DNA of 64,000 nucleotides from Chitinophaga pinensis DSM 2588 (GTDB lineage: Bacteria; Bacteroidota; Bacteroidia; Chitinophagales; Chitinophagaceae), in the NCBI RefSeq assembly GCF_000024005.1, contig NC_013132.1, positions 5,202,001-5,266,000 of the forward strand, in the 5' to 3' direction. Within the stretch, counting starts at the first letter, position 1. Each line of letters begins with the position of its first letter. The position numbers and the translations under genes are program-made. Below the pieces are notes generated by a model. It saw only the letters and a program-made list of their open reading frames with translations, did no database searches and was not told where the DNA came from. This document shows, one piece after another, positions 9,566 to 19,600 of the stretch.

Positions 9566-10878
9566 TGATAGAAAACATTAAACCACGGGAAGCCACATCC
9601 ATTATAAACTCCCTCTTAGGCGGCGTTGTTCCCAAAACAGGTGTACAACATATCACTGTAGGCCGTTCTGCAGAAATACAGGCATTTATAAATGCCCTGG
9701 AAGACGTTAAGAACGGACACAGTATGGTGAAGTTCTGGATCGGCGATTTCGGTTCGGGTAAGTCATTTATGATGCACCTACTGAATACCGTGGCAATGAA
9801 GCAGAAGTTTGTTGTAGCCAATGCTGATTTTACGCCGCAAAACCGCATATATGCCAATGATGGTAAGTCCCTGGCATTATATACCGCAATCATCGATAAC
9901 CTGGCGATACAAACCAAACCGGAAGGCGGCGCATTGTCTACCCTGATGGAAAAATGGATCGAACAGATCATCACGAAAGCTGCGCAGGAAAACAATATAT
10001 CTATCGAGGATATCAGGAATGAACAGTACGAAAAACTGATCCAGGATTATATCATGCGCACCGTCAACGAACTGACGGACGTAGGCGGTTTTGATTTCGG
10101 TCTGGTGATCATGAAGTATTACCAGGGCTATATCAAAGATGATGAATTACTCCGGAAAAATGCCCTTCGCTGGCTGAAAGGAGAATACCATACCAAAACA
10201 GAAGCCAGACAGGATCTGGGTGTAAGGGATATCATCGGTGATGATAACTTCTATGATATGCTGAAGAACTTCTGTAAACTGTTTGTCAGCATCGGGTATA
10301 GCGGTTTTATGATCAACCTGGACGAGGCAATCAATCTCTATAAGATCCCTACGGCTGTCATGCGGGAGAAAAACTATGAGAAGATCCTGAGCATCTATAA
10401 CGACTGTTTCCAGGGTAAAGTCAGCAACCTGTTCTTCAACTTTGCCGGCACCCGCGAGTTCCTGGAAAATGAAAGAAGGGGCTTGTTCAGTTACCAGGCG
10501 CTGAAATCAAGACTGGAAACAAACAAGTTTGAATCGCAGGAAATCAGGGATTTCGCACAACCAGTGATCCGCCTGATGCCCTTAAATGAAACAGAGATTT
10601 TTGTACTGCTGCAAAAGCTGAAACAGGTTTTTGATATCAATTACAAAACCAATGTAGACATCACCAGTGAAGATATACAACTGTTCATGGAAGAACTGTT
10701 CAACAGACCGGGCGCCAGCGAATTCCTGACACCCAGGGAAGTGATCAGGGACTTCCTGAATATCATGAGCATACTCCGGCAAAACCCTGGTTTTGACAAA
10801 GCAAAACTCTTTGCTGATATAGAAGTAAAGGACGAAAGACCAGTAGAGGAAGACCTTGAAAATATCAAGGAAATATGA
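9562..10878 (+). CDS. DUF2791 / BrxD-like P-loop ATPase
   Basis: A 438-residue protein. The start VVPKTGVQHITVGRSAEIQ and the Walker A GDFGSGKS (residues 61-68) match the DUF2791 family, which includes BrxD of type 2 BREX. NADFTPQNRIYANDGKSLALY and a Walker B-like GFMINLDEA (about residue 255) support this. A STAND-like or ORC-like helical C-terminus follows. BrxD has no defined biochemical activity beyond predicted ATP binding. The gene overlaps both neighbours by 4 bp, in a TerB_C-ATPase-helicase operon. None of the core BREX genes (pglZ, methyltransferase, brxC) is visible, so this is a stand-alone module and not a BREX locus within the window. Confidence 0.85.
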   Translation: MMIENIKPREATSIINSLLGGVVPKTGVQHITVGRSAEIQAFINALEDVKNGHSMVKFWIGDFGSGKSFMMHLLNTVAMKQKFVVANADFTPQNRIYANDGKSLALYTAIIDNLAIQTKPEGGALSTLMEKWIEQIITKAAQENNISIEDIRNEQYEKLIQDYIMRTVNELTDVGGFDFGLVIMKYYQGYIKDDELLRKNALRWLKGEYHTKTEARQDLGVRDIIGDDNFYDMLKNFCKLFVSIGYSGFMINLDEAINLYKIPTAVMREKNYEKILSIYNDCFQGKVSNLFFNFAGTREFLENERRGLFSYQALKSRLETNKFESQEIRDFAQPVIRLMPLNETEIFVLLQKLKQVFDINYKTNVDITSEDIQLFMEELFNRPGASEFLTPREVIRDFLNIMSILRQNPGFDKAKLFADIEVKDERPVEEDLENIKEI

Positions 10879-13025
10879 GTGAATTTGCTTTACTCTCAGA
10901 ACCGATACGCCGGTATATCAATGACAAACGATGGGGAGCCTTCCGACCGATACAGTCCGCCGCTATTAAGCGGATCCTGGGTACGGAAGACAATTATATA
11001 CTCGTATCCAGAACAGCTTCCGGCAAAACGGAAGCCGCCTTTCTGCCTATTCTCTCCAAAGTGGATTTTAAAGAGCCGGGTGTACAGGTGCTGTATGTCT
11101 CCCCGTTGATCGCATTGATCAACGACCAGTTTGTGCGTGTGGAAGACCTTTGCCGCTATATAGACGTCAGTATCACCAGGTGGCACGGAGAGGCCAATCA
11201 GGCGGCTAAAAAGAAGCTGTTGAAACAACCGGAAGGGGTTTTACTGATAACGCCGGAGTCGATAGAATCTCTTTTCACCAATCACCCGGAACATGCCAGA
11301 GCGCTGTTCTCTCGTTTGAAGTTCATTGTAATAGACGAGATCCATACTTTCCTGGGTAGCGACAGAGGGATGCACCTGCGTTCATTATTGTCCAGGATCA
11401 ATGATCTTGCTGCTGACAAGAAGCCGCGTATTGTGGGGCTTTCGGCGACGGTAGGCGACTATGAGGAGCCTAAACGTTTTACCGGCGATCCTGCTCATAC
11501 AAAGGTCCTGATCGATCCTACAGCAAAGGGAATTAATGCCCGTTTCAAGTACTTCAAACAGGAGGACGAATACACTCCGCAGTTCATCGAAGAACTGTAT
11601 AACCAGGTAAAAGACAGTAAAGTACTCATCTTCCCCAATACCCGTGGGAATGCGGAGGAAATAGCCGTGAAGCTCAAACGGGTGTCCGAAAGGAAGAAAG
11701 GACACCCTTATTTCTTTTCACACCATTCGGCGGTCGACAAGGAACTAAGGGAATATGTGGAAGATTTTGCCAAAACCAACAAGCGTAATAACTTCTGTAT
11801 TGCCTGTACCTCTACGCTGGAACTGGGTATCGATATCGGTACCGTAGAAACCGTGATACAGGTAGACGCAACTCATTCCATCGCTTCTCTTATTCAGCGC
11901 GTAGGACGTAGCGGCAGAAGAGAAGGACACGAAAGCCAGCTGTTATTATACGCAACAGAACATTGGTCTACCTTACAGTCATTTGCCTGCTGGGAGCTGT
12001 TCAAAGAACAGTTCGTTGAACCGGTTTACAGTCAGGAAAAGCCATATGACTTAATGTTTCATCAGACATTATCCATCCTGAAAGAGACAAATGGTTTAGG
12101 CAGACAGGCGCTGTTGCAAAGGCTGCAAAATAATCCTGTATTCAGCCGTTTCAGCGCCGCTGAGATAGATTCCCTGCTGGATTATATGATTAAGTCGGAA
12201 TATATAGAAGACCTGCGCAGGGAATTGATTGTAGGGGCTGAAGGAGAAAAGCTGACGACTTCCCGGGACTTTTACTCCATGTTTATGTCCGCAGTCATGC
12301 TGAAGGTGATTCATGCAGGCGTCACTATCGGGGAACTGGAATTAACACCCTGGCTGGAGGTAAACGACAACATCTTACTGTCGGCTAAAATCTGGAAGAT
12401 TGCCGATATTGACCTGAAGGCAAAGAAGATATTCGTCATCCCTGCCAATGACGGCAAGAAACCGGTATTTACCAGCGGTAGCGGAGATGTACATCCCCGT
12501 ATCAGACAGAAAATGATGGAATTGCTGAATGCTGATTTAAACAGGGATGAAGCAGATGATAGTGCGATTGACAGTGTTAATGAAATCAAACTGTTATTTA
12601 AGGACTTCAGACTGGATCATCTGTCTGCCGTGCGGCCGGCGATCGTAAAGCATAAGGAGATAGATATCTATACCTTTACAGGAACTAAGATCAATGAAAC
12701 CTTATTCTTCCTTATCAAAACACTGCATATCGCGGCTGAACTGGAGGACAGAAAAAGCAGGCTCAGGGTGTTTGATAACAGTATCAATCTGAACGAGCTG
12801 GTTGCTAATCTGCGGCATCAGTTATTGAACATAAAGATGCATGTAAGCACCCTGTTTGAAAATGGGGAAGATGGCTTCCGGTTAAGCAAATGGGCCGTTT
12901 ATCTGCCTGTTGAGTTAAAGGTGGAATATGTATTGCAAAACAGCTTTGACATCCCCGGGACTACCGCATTCCTGGAAGGACTGCAACTGGCGACACCGAT
13001 CCTGGCGGAGACTATTGTTAAATAA
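10875..13025 (+). CDS. Lhr/BrxHI-like DEAD/DEAH superfamily 2 helicase
   Basis: A 716-residue SF2 helicase with a Q-motif-like RPIQSAAI, Walker A SRTASGKT (about residues 45-52), DEIH (154-157), SAT (VGLSATVG), CTSTLELGIDIG and QRVGRSGRREG, so all catalytic motifs are intact. The core is followed by a winged-helix region and a C-terminal extension, as in Lhr-like helicases and the BrxHI helicases of type 2 BREX. It is coupled by ATGA to the DUF2791 ATPase. BrxD and BrxHI occur side by side in BREX type 2, and this operon keeps that pair with a TerB_C protein in front. Likely activity is ATP-dependent remodelling of DNA or DNA:RNA hybrids, inferred from family. Confidence 0.87.
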   Translation: MSEFALLSEPIRRYINDKRWGAFRPIQSAAIKRILGTEDNYILVSRTASGKTEAAFLPILSKVDFKEPGVQVLYVSPLIALINDQFVRVEDLCRYIDVSITRWHGEANQAAKKKLLKQPEGVLLITPESIESLFTNHPEHARALFSRLKFIVIDEIHTFLGSDRGMHLRSLLSRINDLAADKKPRIVGLSATVGDYEEPKRFTGDPAHTKVLIDPTAKGINARFKYFKQEDEYTPQFIEELYNQVKDSKVLIFPNTRGNAEEIAVKLKRVSERKKGHPYFFSHHSAVDKELREYVEDFAKTNKRNNFCIACTSTLELGIDIGTVETVIQVDATHSIASLIQRVGRSGRREGHESQLLLYATEHWSTLQSFACWELFKEQFVEPVYSQEKPYDLMFHQTLSILKETNGLGRQALLQRLQNNPVFSRFSAAEIDSLLDYMIKSEYIEDLRRELIVGAEGEKLTTSRDFYSMFMSAVMLKVIHAGVTIGELELTPWLEVNDNILLSAKIWKIADIDLKAKKIFVIPANDGKKPVFTSGSGDVHPRIRQKMMELLNADLNRDEADDSAIDSVNEIKLLFKDFRLDHLSAVRPAIVKHKEIDIYTFTGTKINETLFFLIKTLHIAAELEDRKSRLRVFDNSINLNELVANLRHQLLNIKMHVSTLFENGEDGFRLSKWAVYLPVELKVEYVLQNSFDIPGTTAFLEGLQLATPILAETIVK

Positions 13026-13035
13026 TAAATCAATA

Positions 13036-13071
13036 AAAATGGGCTGTTCACTATAATGAACAGCCCATTTT
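13036..13071. terminator. Bidirectional terminator after the TerB_C operon
   Basis: AAAATGGGCTGTTCA (13036-13050) and TGAACAGCCCATTTT (13057-13071) form a perfect 15-bp stem with a 6-nt loop. It separates the helicase gene from the convergent acyltransferase gene. Confidence 0.85.
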
Positions 13072-13072
13072 A

Positions 13073-14122
13073 CTATAACTTGAAAAAGATCCCTTTCTTA
13101 TACAACCAGTAACACAAGCCCCATTCCAGTCCCCACGTCACTAATGCTGCAGCGATATGCCAGGGAATGAAGATCGCAACCACCCCATTGACCCATTGTG
13201 CACCCACCGTTTCGAAAAAGACATAGATAAATATGGCATTCATGCCTACTACTACAGGTATCCAGGTATAACGCCGGTGATCTTTTATGTCAATCCACCA
13301 GTATAAAAATGACAGTATCAGCAATACCCAGCCGGCAGATGCCATTACAAAGCCTGCGGTACTGATTCTTTTGATGATCGGTGAAATACCGGCCAGGTCC
13401 ACTCCAAATCCTAAAACAAGCAAAATAGCGCCCGCTATCGCTAACAGGGCGGTTTTACGGCTGCTATTCATTGCGGAGGAAAGCAATTTACCTGCCGTTA
13501 CACCCCATATGGTATGTGCTGCCGTCGGAATGATATTGATCGCTACCCAGCCATCCTGGTTAATCTTGCCCATCAATAAGGTATCCATGTAAGCGCCGAA
13601 ATTATGGTACTCCACAAAAGGCTGGTCAAAACCAGGTACCAGGATAGTCCGGTATAACACATCATTGAGTAATATCAGCAGAAAGCCGGTAACCATCTGA
13701 AAAGTATAAGAACGTCCGATGACCAGGTACGCAATAATGCCTGTTATGGACAATTGTGTCAGCACATTCCAGAGCTCCCATACCAGTTTGCCTGCATAAA
13801 TGCAATGCAAGCCTGTTCCTAACAGGAATAGTTTCAGACTACGAATGAGGATGTGTTTGAAGTTCTGCGACCAGGAAACGCCTTTTCTCAGCTTACTTTG
13901 ATACGAGATATACATAGCGGTACCCGCCATCAGCATGAATGCCGGTTGTACCAGGTCCCAGAAGCGAAGGCCATGCCAGGGATGATGAAAGAACTGTCTG
14001 ATAAAAGCGTTGTCATGCCATTCATGGAGCGATTCATATACCCGGCAGCTCTCTCCCGCCAGCAATATCATGATCAGTCCACGCATGACGTCCAGCGATA
14101 ATAAACGACCGGAATTATTCAT
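13073..14122 (-). CDS. DUF5009/heparan-glucosaminide N-acetyltransferase-like membrane protein
   Basis: A 349-residue polytopic membrane protein with about 9-10 hydrophobic segments. It begins LLSLDVMRGLIMILLAGES, the hallmark of the NagX/HGSNAT-like and OpgC-like acyltransferase group, whose first helix carries the Arg-Gly pair. The conserved His of HPWHGLRFWDL lies between helices 1 and 2. These proteins are thought to acetylate sugars across the inner membrane. The gene stands alone downstream of the SusCD-type locus, with 145 bp between it and the PKD lipoprotein, and could belong to the same glycan-use programme. Substrate is unknown. Confidence 0.8.
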   Translation of the reverse strand: MNNSGRLLSLDVMRGLIMILLAGESCRVYESLHEWHDNAFIRQFFHHPWHGLRFWDLVQPAFMLMAGTAMYISYQSKLRKGVSWSQNFKHILIRSLKLFLLGTGLHCIYAGKLVWELWNVLTQLSITGIIAYLVIGRSYTFQMVTGFLLILLNDVLYRTILVPGFDQPFVEYHNFGAYMDTLLMGKINQDGWVAINIIPTAAHTIWGVTAGKLLSSAMNSSRKTALLAIAGAILLVLGFGVDLAGISPIIKRISTAGFVMASAGWVLLILSFLYWWIDIKDHRRYTWIPVVVGMNAIFIYVFFETVGAQWVNGVVAIFIPWHIAAALVTWGLEWGLCYWLYKKGIFFKL

Positions 14123-14267
14123 GAAAAATCAGGAATTAAGATTAAGAATTGTAGGACAATGTTGTTCCCTGGTGTTTATAAATGTCCGCAAAAAATCCCA
14201 TGGATAGAGATTCTTTGCGGACATGCCCATGCTGCACCATACTGCATTCTATAAGTACACACACATA

Positions 14268-15122
14268 TTACTCAAAATTGATCAATACGGATGTGCTGCC
14301 ATCGGGCATATTGCCCAGGGTAGCAGACCAATCTCCTTTCGTAGCCTGAATACCCAGGCGCAGGGCTGTTGTAGCCGCCAGCCCTTTCAGTTTCGCACGG
14401 GACAGACGCAGCTCAAACTTCAGCACATTTCCCTCCTGCTGCGTGGCCCCCACTGTAACGAACTCCGTCACACCGGAAGCATCAAATGTAAAAGCGTCCT
14501 GTGCGCCTTTATGATAGAAAGCATCAAACCAGTCGGCCAGTACAGCGCCTTCCAGCAATACATCATAACCTCCGCCCGGGAACGTGCCTGTCAGCAGACC
14601 GGTACCAGGGTTGTTATCCGTATCCATGTAGAAGTCATAAATATCGGCATTGGCCGCCCTGGAATTCACCTCCAGGTATACGTATACATAAGACGCGTCG
14701 TAATCAAATTTAGCCTTTCTGAAATAGGTTTCTCCCGCACCGGAAGTAACCTGGTAATCGGTTACCTCATCCCAGTCGGACAAAGTATTGTCATTCATTT
14801 TCACAGGGGAAGACTTCGCAATATAAACAACGGTAGATCCCTCGGTCACCTTACCCTCTTTTGTGGTGGCATACAGGGTCGGTACATATTTTCCTTTCCC
14901 CGGATAGGTATGCACCGGGCTTTCCTCCTCAGAGCTGGTACCATCTCCAAAATCCCATTTGTAGGAGACGGCGCCGGCGGTCTTATTGCTAAAAGTGACG
15001 TCATTCCCGTTAATACTCACTTCGTAGAACAGATCAGCATCCGGTGTTACTTTATCTTTATCGCTGCATCCACTGAGAAATGCGGCTGTTATAATGCTTA
15101 AAAAGAGATATCTGAGTTGCAT
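14268..15122 (-). CDS. PKD-domain lipoprotein downstream of SusCD
   Basis: A 284-residue predicted lipoprotein with lipobox LSGC (Cys about residue 19). Residues about 30-100 form a PKD domain with the signature YKWDFGDGTSSEEESPVHTY. The C-terminal half, starting near DWDEVTDYQVTS, looks like a carbohydrate-binding beta-sandwich with FYMDTDNNPGTG, similar to CBM9-like modules. Its place directly after the SusD gene (24 bp) matches the SusE/SusF or surface glycan-binding protein position, so an outer-membrane glycan-binding role is inferred. The start codon is the only ATG that leaves a full signal peptide. Confidence 0.8.
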   Translation of the reverse strand: MQLRYLFLSIITAAFLSGCSDKDKVTPDADLFYEVSINGNDVTFSNKTAGAVSYKWDFGDGTSSEEESPVHTYPGKGKYVPTLYATTKEGKVTEGSTVVYIAKSSPVKMNDNTLSDWDEVTDYQVTSGAGETYFRKAKFDYDASYVYVYLEVNSRAANADIYDFYMDTDNNPGTGLLTGTFPGGGYDVLLEGAVLADWFDAFYHKGAQDAFTFDASGVTEFVTVGATQQEGNVLKFELRLSRAKLKGLAATTALRLGIQATKGDWSATLGNMPDGSTSVLINFE

Positions 15123-15146
15123 AATGATCAGGCATTTAAAGATGAA

Positions 15147-16661
15147 TTAAGGATTCTGTGAACACAGTTTATTGGTCTGTATTTCATCGATGGGAATGTA
15201 ATAGATCACCCGTTTATTGTCCGGATTGATGACCATATTCTCATAGCCCGCAGGACGTTTACTAAGGTCTATATCAGACTCTTTCAGCCCTGGCAGGTGG
15301 TAGCCCCAGTAGGTACGGTTCATCACCTGTTTGTTGCGATAAACGTCATACACCCGGTGTCCTTCAAAAGCCAGTTCAATCCTTCTTTCCTTTAGTACGG
15401 TTTCCAGGGCCGTCTTACCTGCCGGCACTTTTCCCCCATAGAGGGCATGCTGTAATCCCCTGTTCTTCCGTATCATATCCAGGTCGTCTAAAGCCCCGGT
15501 GCTATTCCCTGCCTTGGCTTTCGCTTCTGCCCTGTTCAGGTACATCTCCGCCAGGCGGAACATGATGGGGGAACTCAGCGTAGGACTACCTGCTTGTCCG
15601 GAGAACTTCATAATGTAATAAGTCTCAATACCGTTCTTTTTCTGCAAATTGCCGCTACCATCTTTTAAAGGAAGAATATAAGCCCAACGGGCGTCTTCCG
15701 TATAGGCCGACATAGTATCGCGCAGCGATTGTGAAGCGAACTCCTCTCCCCATCCGGAGTTACCATCAGAATAGATCATAGAGGCGATAGAACCCGCTTT
15801 ACCATAATCATCCACGGTCGTAAACGCGACACAGAAGATCGTCTCTTTACTGCCCGTTGCATTGGCAAACATGGTCTTAAAACCTGTTGTATCGGTCAGA
15901 CCGAACCGGCCTGAATTGATGACCTTATCACTATAGTAGATCGTGCTGTCATTCACGCCTTTATATAAGTAGGCTCTTGATAATAATGCCCAGGCAGCTT
16001 CCTGTGAAGCGTATTGTACGCCACGCTGTTGCTGCATCAGCGAAGCGCCTTTCTCTGCATCCGCAATCACAGATGCATAGACCTCTGCTACGGTGGAGCG
16101 GGCTTTGGTAGAAGGATCGCTGGTGGAAGTACGTAATATTACACCATCAGCACCCGGGTTCTCCGTATAAGGGCGGGCATATAGTTTTACCAGATTGAAG
16201 TGACAGAAAGCCCGCATAAAATAACACTCTCCCAGCAGCTGTTTAATGGTGGCATCCGGGTTCTGGACAGCTTCCGCTGCCTCGATAACCGTATTGACAT
16301 CATTGATGATCTTGTAGGAGATATACCAGAAATAACGGCTGTTTGTCTGCGTAGGCGTATGATTCAGCGAAAAGCTGTAATACAGCGGATCTGTGGTCGT
16401 CTGTGCACACACAATATCATCGCTGGCGAAATCGCTCATCTGAAAATACTGCCGCAGGTACATGTTATTCAGATCGGTGGTACCGTTAAATTCCACGTGA
16501 TCTTTAAATAAAGCATATGCACCATTTAATGCCTGTTTCAATCCCTGGGCCGTCTGCGTCAGTGTACCGGTAGTCAGTGAATCGCTGGGATTCACGTCTT
16601 TCAGACAACTGCCAAAAAGCAGCGGAAATGCAATTATGAGTAAAAGAGATCTGGTTGTCAT
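15147..16661 (-). CDS. SusD/RagB-family outer-membrane lipoprotein
   Basis: A 504-residue lipoprotein with lipobox FGSC (about residue 19) and SusD-family landmarks: QALNGAYALFKDH near the N-terminus, the TPR-like helix KQLLGECYFMRAFCHFNLVKLYARPY, and a C-terminal RMAEMYLNRAEAKAKAGN-like segment (here FRLAEMYLNRAEAKAK) followed by ILKERR-type KERRIELAFEGHRVYDVYR. SusD proteins cap the SusC barrel and bind the substrate at the cell surface. It lies 14 bp downstream of the SusC gene in the same transcription unit. Confidence 0.95.
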   Translation of the reverse strand: MTTRSLLLIIAFPLLFGSCLKDVNPSDSLTTGTLTQTAQGLKQALNGAYALFKDHVEFNGTTDLNNMYLRQYFQMSDFASDDIVCAQTTTDPLYYSFSLNHTPTQTNSRYFWYISYKIINDVNTVIEAAEAVQNPDATIKQLLGECYFMRAFCHFNLVKLYARPYTENPGADGVILRTSTSDPSTKARSTVAEVYASVIADAEKGASLMQQQRGVQYASQEAAWALLSRAYLYKGVNDSTIYYSDKVINSGRFGLTDTTGFKTMFANATGSKETIFCVAFTTVDDYGKAGSIASMIYSDGNSGWGEEFASQSLRDTMSAYTEDARWAYILPLKDGSGNLQKKNGIETYYIMKFSGQAGSPTLSSPIMFRLAEMYLNRAEAKAKAGNSTGALDDLDMIRKNRGLQHALYGGKVPAGKTALETVLKERRIELAFEGHRVYDVYRNKQVMNRTYWGYHLPGLKESDIDLSKRPAGYENMVINPDNKRVIYYIPIDEIQTNKLCSQNP

Positions 16662-16675
16662 GAGCTGTAAGTTTA

Positions 16676-19600
16676 CTAGAACCTGATGTTGATGTTGAAC
16701 AGAAACTGGCGGTTATTTGGATACTTAAAATCCGATACGCCAGGCATTACATAACTGCCGGAGGTAATAGTCGTAGCAGGGTCCTGTCCGAGGAACTTAG
16801 TGAATGTGTATACGTTATCCGCGGTCAGCGACAGTGTTACTCCATCCATATGCCAGCGGGTCATCCAGGCTTTTGACAGTTTGTAGGACAAGGAGATATT
16901 CCTGATGGCCAGGAAGTCGCCGTCTTTCAGATAGCGGGTGGAGGTTTCTGTGGAATTGGCAGCATTTTGCGGACTAGGTTCTGTTGCATCATCACCGGGA
17001 TGCGTCCATATCTTGTAATCCGAAGGCAGGTTGATCTGGTTGTAGTAAGGCTCATTGCCATCATTCATCACGAAACGCAGACTGTTGCTGAATACTTTGT
17101 TGCCCGTCAGGTAATAGGCATTGACGCTTAATGATACGTTCTTGTAGGTCCACTGTGTTGTGAAGCCTCCCTGTAACTTAGGCAAAGCGGAACCTACCTC
17201 CTGGTAGGTAGCGCTGGCATAGTCTGAAGTGGCTGACCGGGAGATCTCCTTGCCATTTGCATCCCTGTTGATCACCTCCCACTGTGGGGCGCCTGTTTCC
17301 TTATTTACGCCTAACCATTTCGGCATATAGAATTCATACAGGTTACCGTCATTGCGATAGATCTGGGAAATACTCCAGGTAGGCTGTGTGCGGGTAATAT
17401 CACTGGGTAATTCCTTCAGTTTGTTGGTGTTATAGTTGATGTTGAAATCAGTGGTCCACTCAAAATCTTCCGTCTTGATATTGACCGTATTGATACCCAG
17501 TTCTATCCCATTATTGATGACCTTACCTACATTCTCCCAACGTTGTTCAAACCCTACAGAGAGGGGTTGCGGTACCTGTAGCAGGAGGTTATCCGTCACG
17601 TTATTATAAGCATCGATCGTCAGGTTGATGCGGTTAAATAAGCCGATATCCAGTCCGGCGTTCAGTTGCCTTTTACTCTCCCATGTCAGGTTCGGGCTTG
17701 GCAACTGAGAAGGCGTCGCCGCTGTTCCACCATTATACTGGCTGCTTAACGCATACAATCCCAGGTAACGGGAAGAGCCTATATCCTGTGTACCTGTCAC
17801 GCCATAACTGGCACGTACTTTCAGGTTGCTGAATAGCCTGCTGTGCAGCAGGAAATCTTCATGACTGATCTGCCAGGCAGCAGATACTGCCGGAAAAGAA
17901 CCATAACGTTTGCTGGCCGGGAAAGCGGTTGATCCATCTACACGGTAGGAACCTGTGAGGAAGTATTTGTCCTTATAGCCATAACTGAGCTGCGAGATAA
18001 ACGACTGGATGATAGCCTGGTCATAAGAACCGGTTACCAGCTGGTTGTTGGATACAACGTTCAGCACAGATAAGCCTTCAGGCAATCCTTTACCGGAAGC
18101 GCCCAATATTTCTGTTTTGCTGTTTTCAATCGCAATACCTGCCAGACCACTGATGGTATGATCTCCCTTGTGGAAATTGAATTTCAGCAGGTCGTTGGAG
18201 ATAACGCCATATGACAAGGTGCTGAGTTCATTCAGGTAACCGGTGCTGTTATACAAACCGGCGACAACCGGAGAATAATAGTCAGATCCTTTGTTATAGC
18301 TGACAGCTGCGCGGTTACTGCTGGAAAAAGACAGCCAGTCGGTGATATTGATATTCAGTCCGAGGTCGTAGTTGACGTCAAAGTTTTTATAAGGGTGGTT
18401 GGAGTTTTTGATGGTATGGATAGGATTCACCTTATCCCTGGACCACCATTTAAAACCAACATTACCGTCTACATATACCGGGTTACGATTGGCGTCATAA
18501 GGATTGTCCCAGGGCATATTCAGATAAGCATAGTAAACATCCTCATAGTTGTAGCTGTTGCCCGTGGAACCGCTGATATTGATATTATTGGTAACGCTTA
18601 CATTTTTGGAGAAATGGTAGGTGGAGTTACCACGCAGGTTGATACGCTGGAAGCCTGTATTCATGAAAGTACCTCTTTCATTATAATACGATAGGCCGGT
18701 ATAGTATTCACTTTTTTCAGAAGTACCACTGGCAGAGATATAGACATTCTCTACGGGAGCAGTGCCGAACATGGTAGTCAGCCAGTTGTAGTTCTGTTGT
18801 TGCAGTGTTTTGGGTCTTTCTGCGTAGAATTTCAGGATATCTACTTTATAGGAGTTATTATCGGTGCCGGGGATATAGTCCCGGTAAAACTCTTTATGGC
18901 GCTCATACAGTTCGCTGCCATTCATCATTTCCATCTTCCCGAAATCCGGTTTACGGAAGCCGGTAGTGACCTTTGCTTCAAAACGCGTCTTCCCCAGTTT
19001 TGCCTTTTTAGTAGTGATGATGATGACACCTGCATTTGCCTGCGAACCATACATCGCGGTAGCACCGGCATCTTTCAGAACGGTAATGCTTTCTACGTCA
19101 TTCGGGTCGTAGTTACCGCCGATGATACCGTCTACAACAAAGAGCGGCGTTTGGGAGGCATTCACAGAAGACACACCACGGAGTCGTAGTTCGGCAGCTG
19201 TACCAGGCACACCGGAACTGTTCACTACCTGCAGCCCAGCAACTTTACCCTGTAACATGCTACCGACATCATTGGTGGTAACATCTTTAAGTTTTTCAGC
19301 AGATACCACACTTACGGCGCTGGTCAGTTCACTTTTCTTTTTGTCGCTATAACCCACTACGATGACTTCATTGAAGTTGCGGGTATCTTCTTCCAGTTGC
19401 AGTGTGACCTGTTCAGTTGCAGCGACTTCCCGGGTGGTAAATCCAATGTTGCTGATGATCAGGATGTCCTGTTTGCGTACACCAGATAAGGTAAATTGCC
19501 CTTCTCCGTTGGTCTGGGTGCCTTTCCGGGTACCCTTGACCAGTACGGTGGCGCCAGGTAATGGTCCTCCGGCGGCAGCGCTGACAGTCCCCCTGATGGT

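Noticed and set aside
7766..13025. A complete BREX system
   Set aside because: Only BrxD-like and BrxHI-like genes are present; PglZ, PglX, BrxC and PglW are absent from the neighbourhood.
14223..15101. 292-residue plus-strand frame
   Set aside because: Antisense shadow of the PKD lipoprotein gene, which has a lipobox, a domain signature and operon context.
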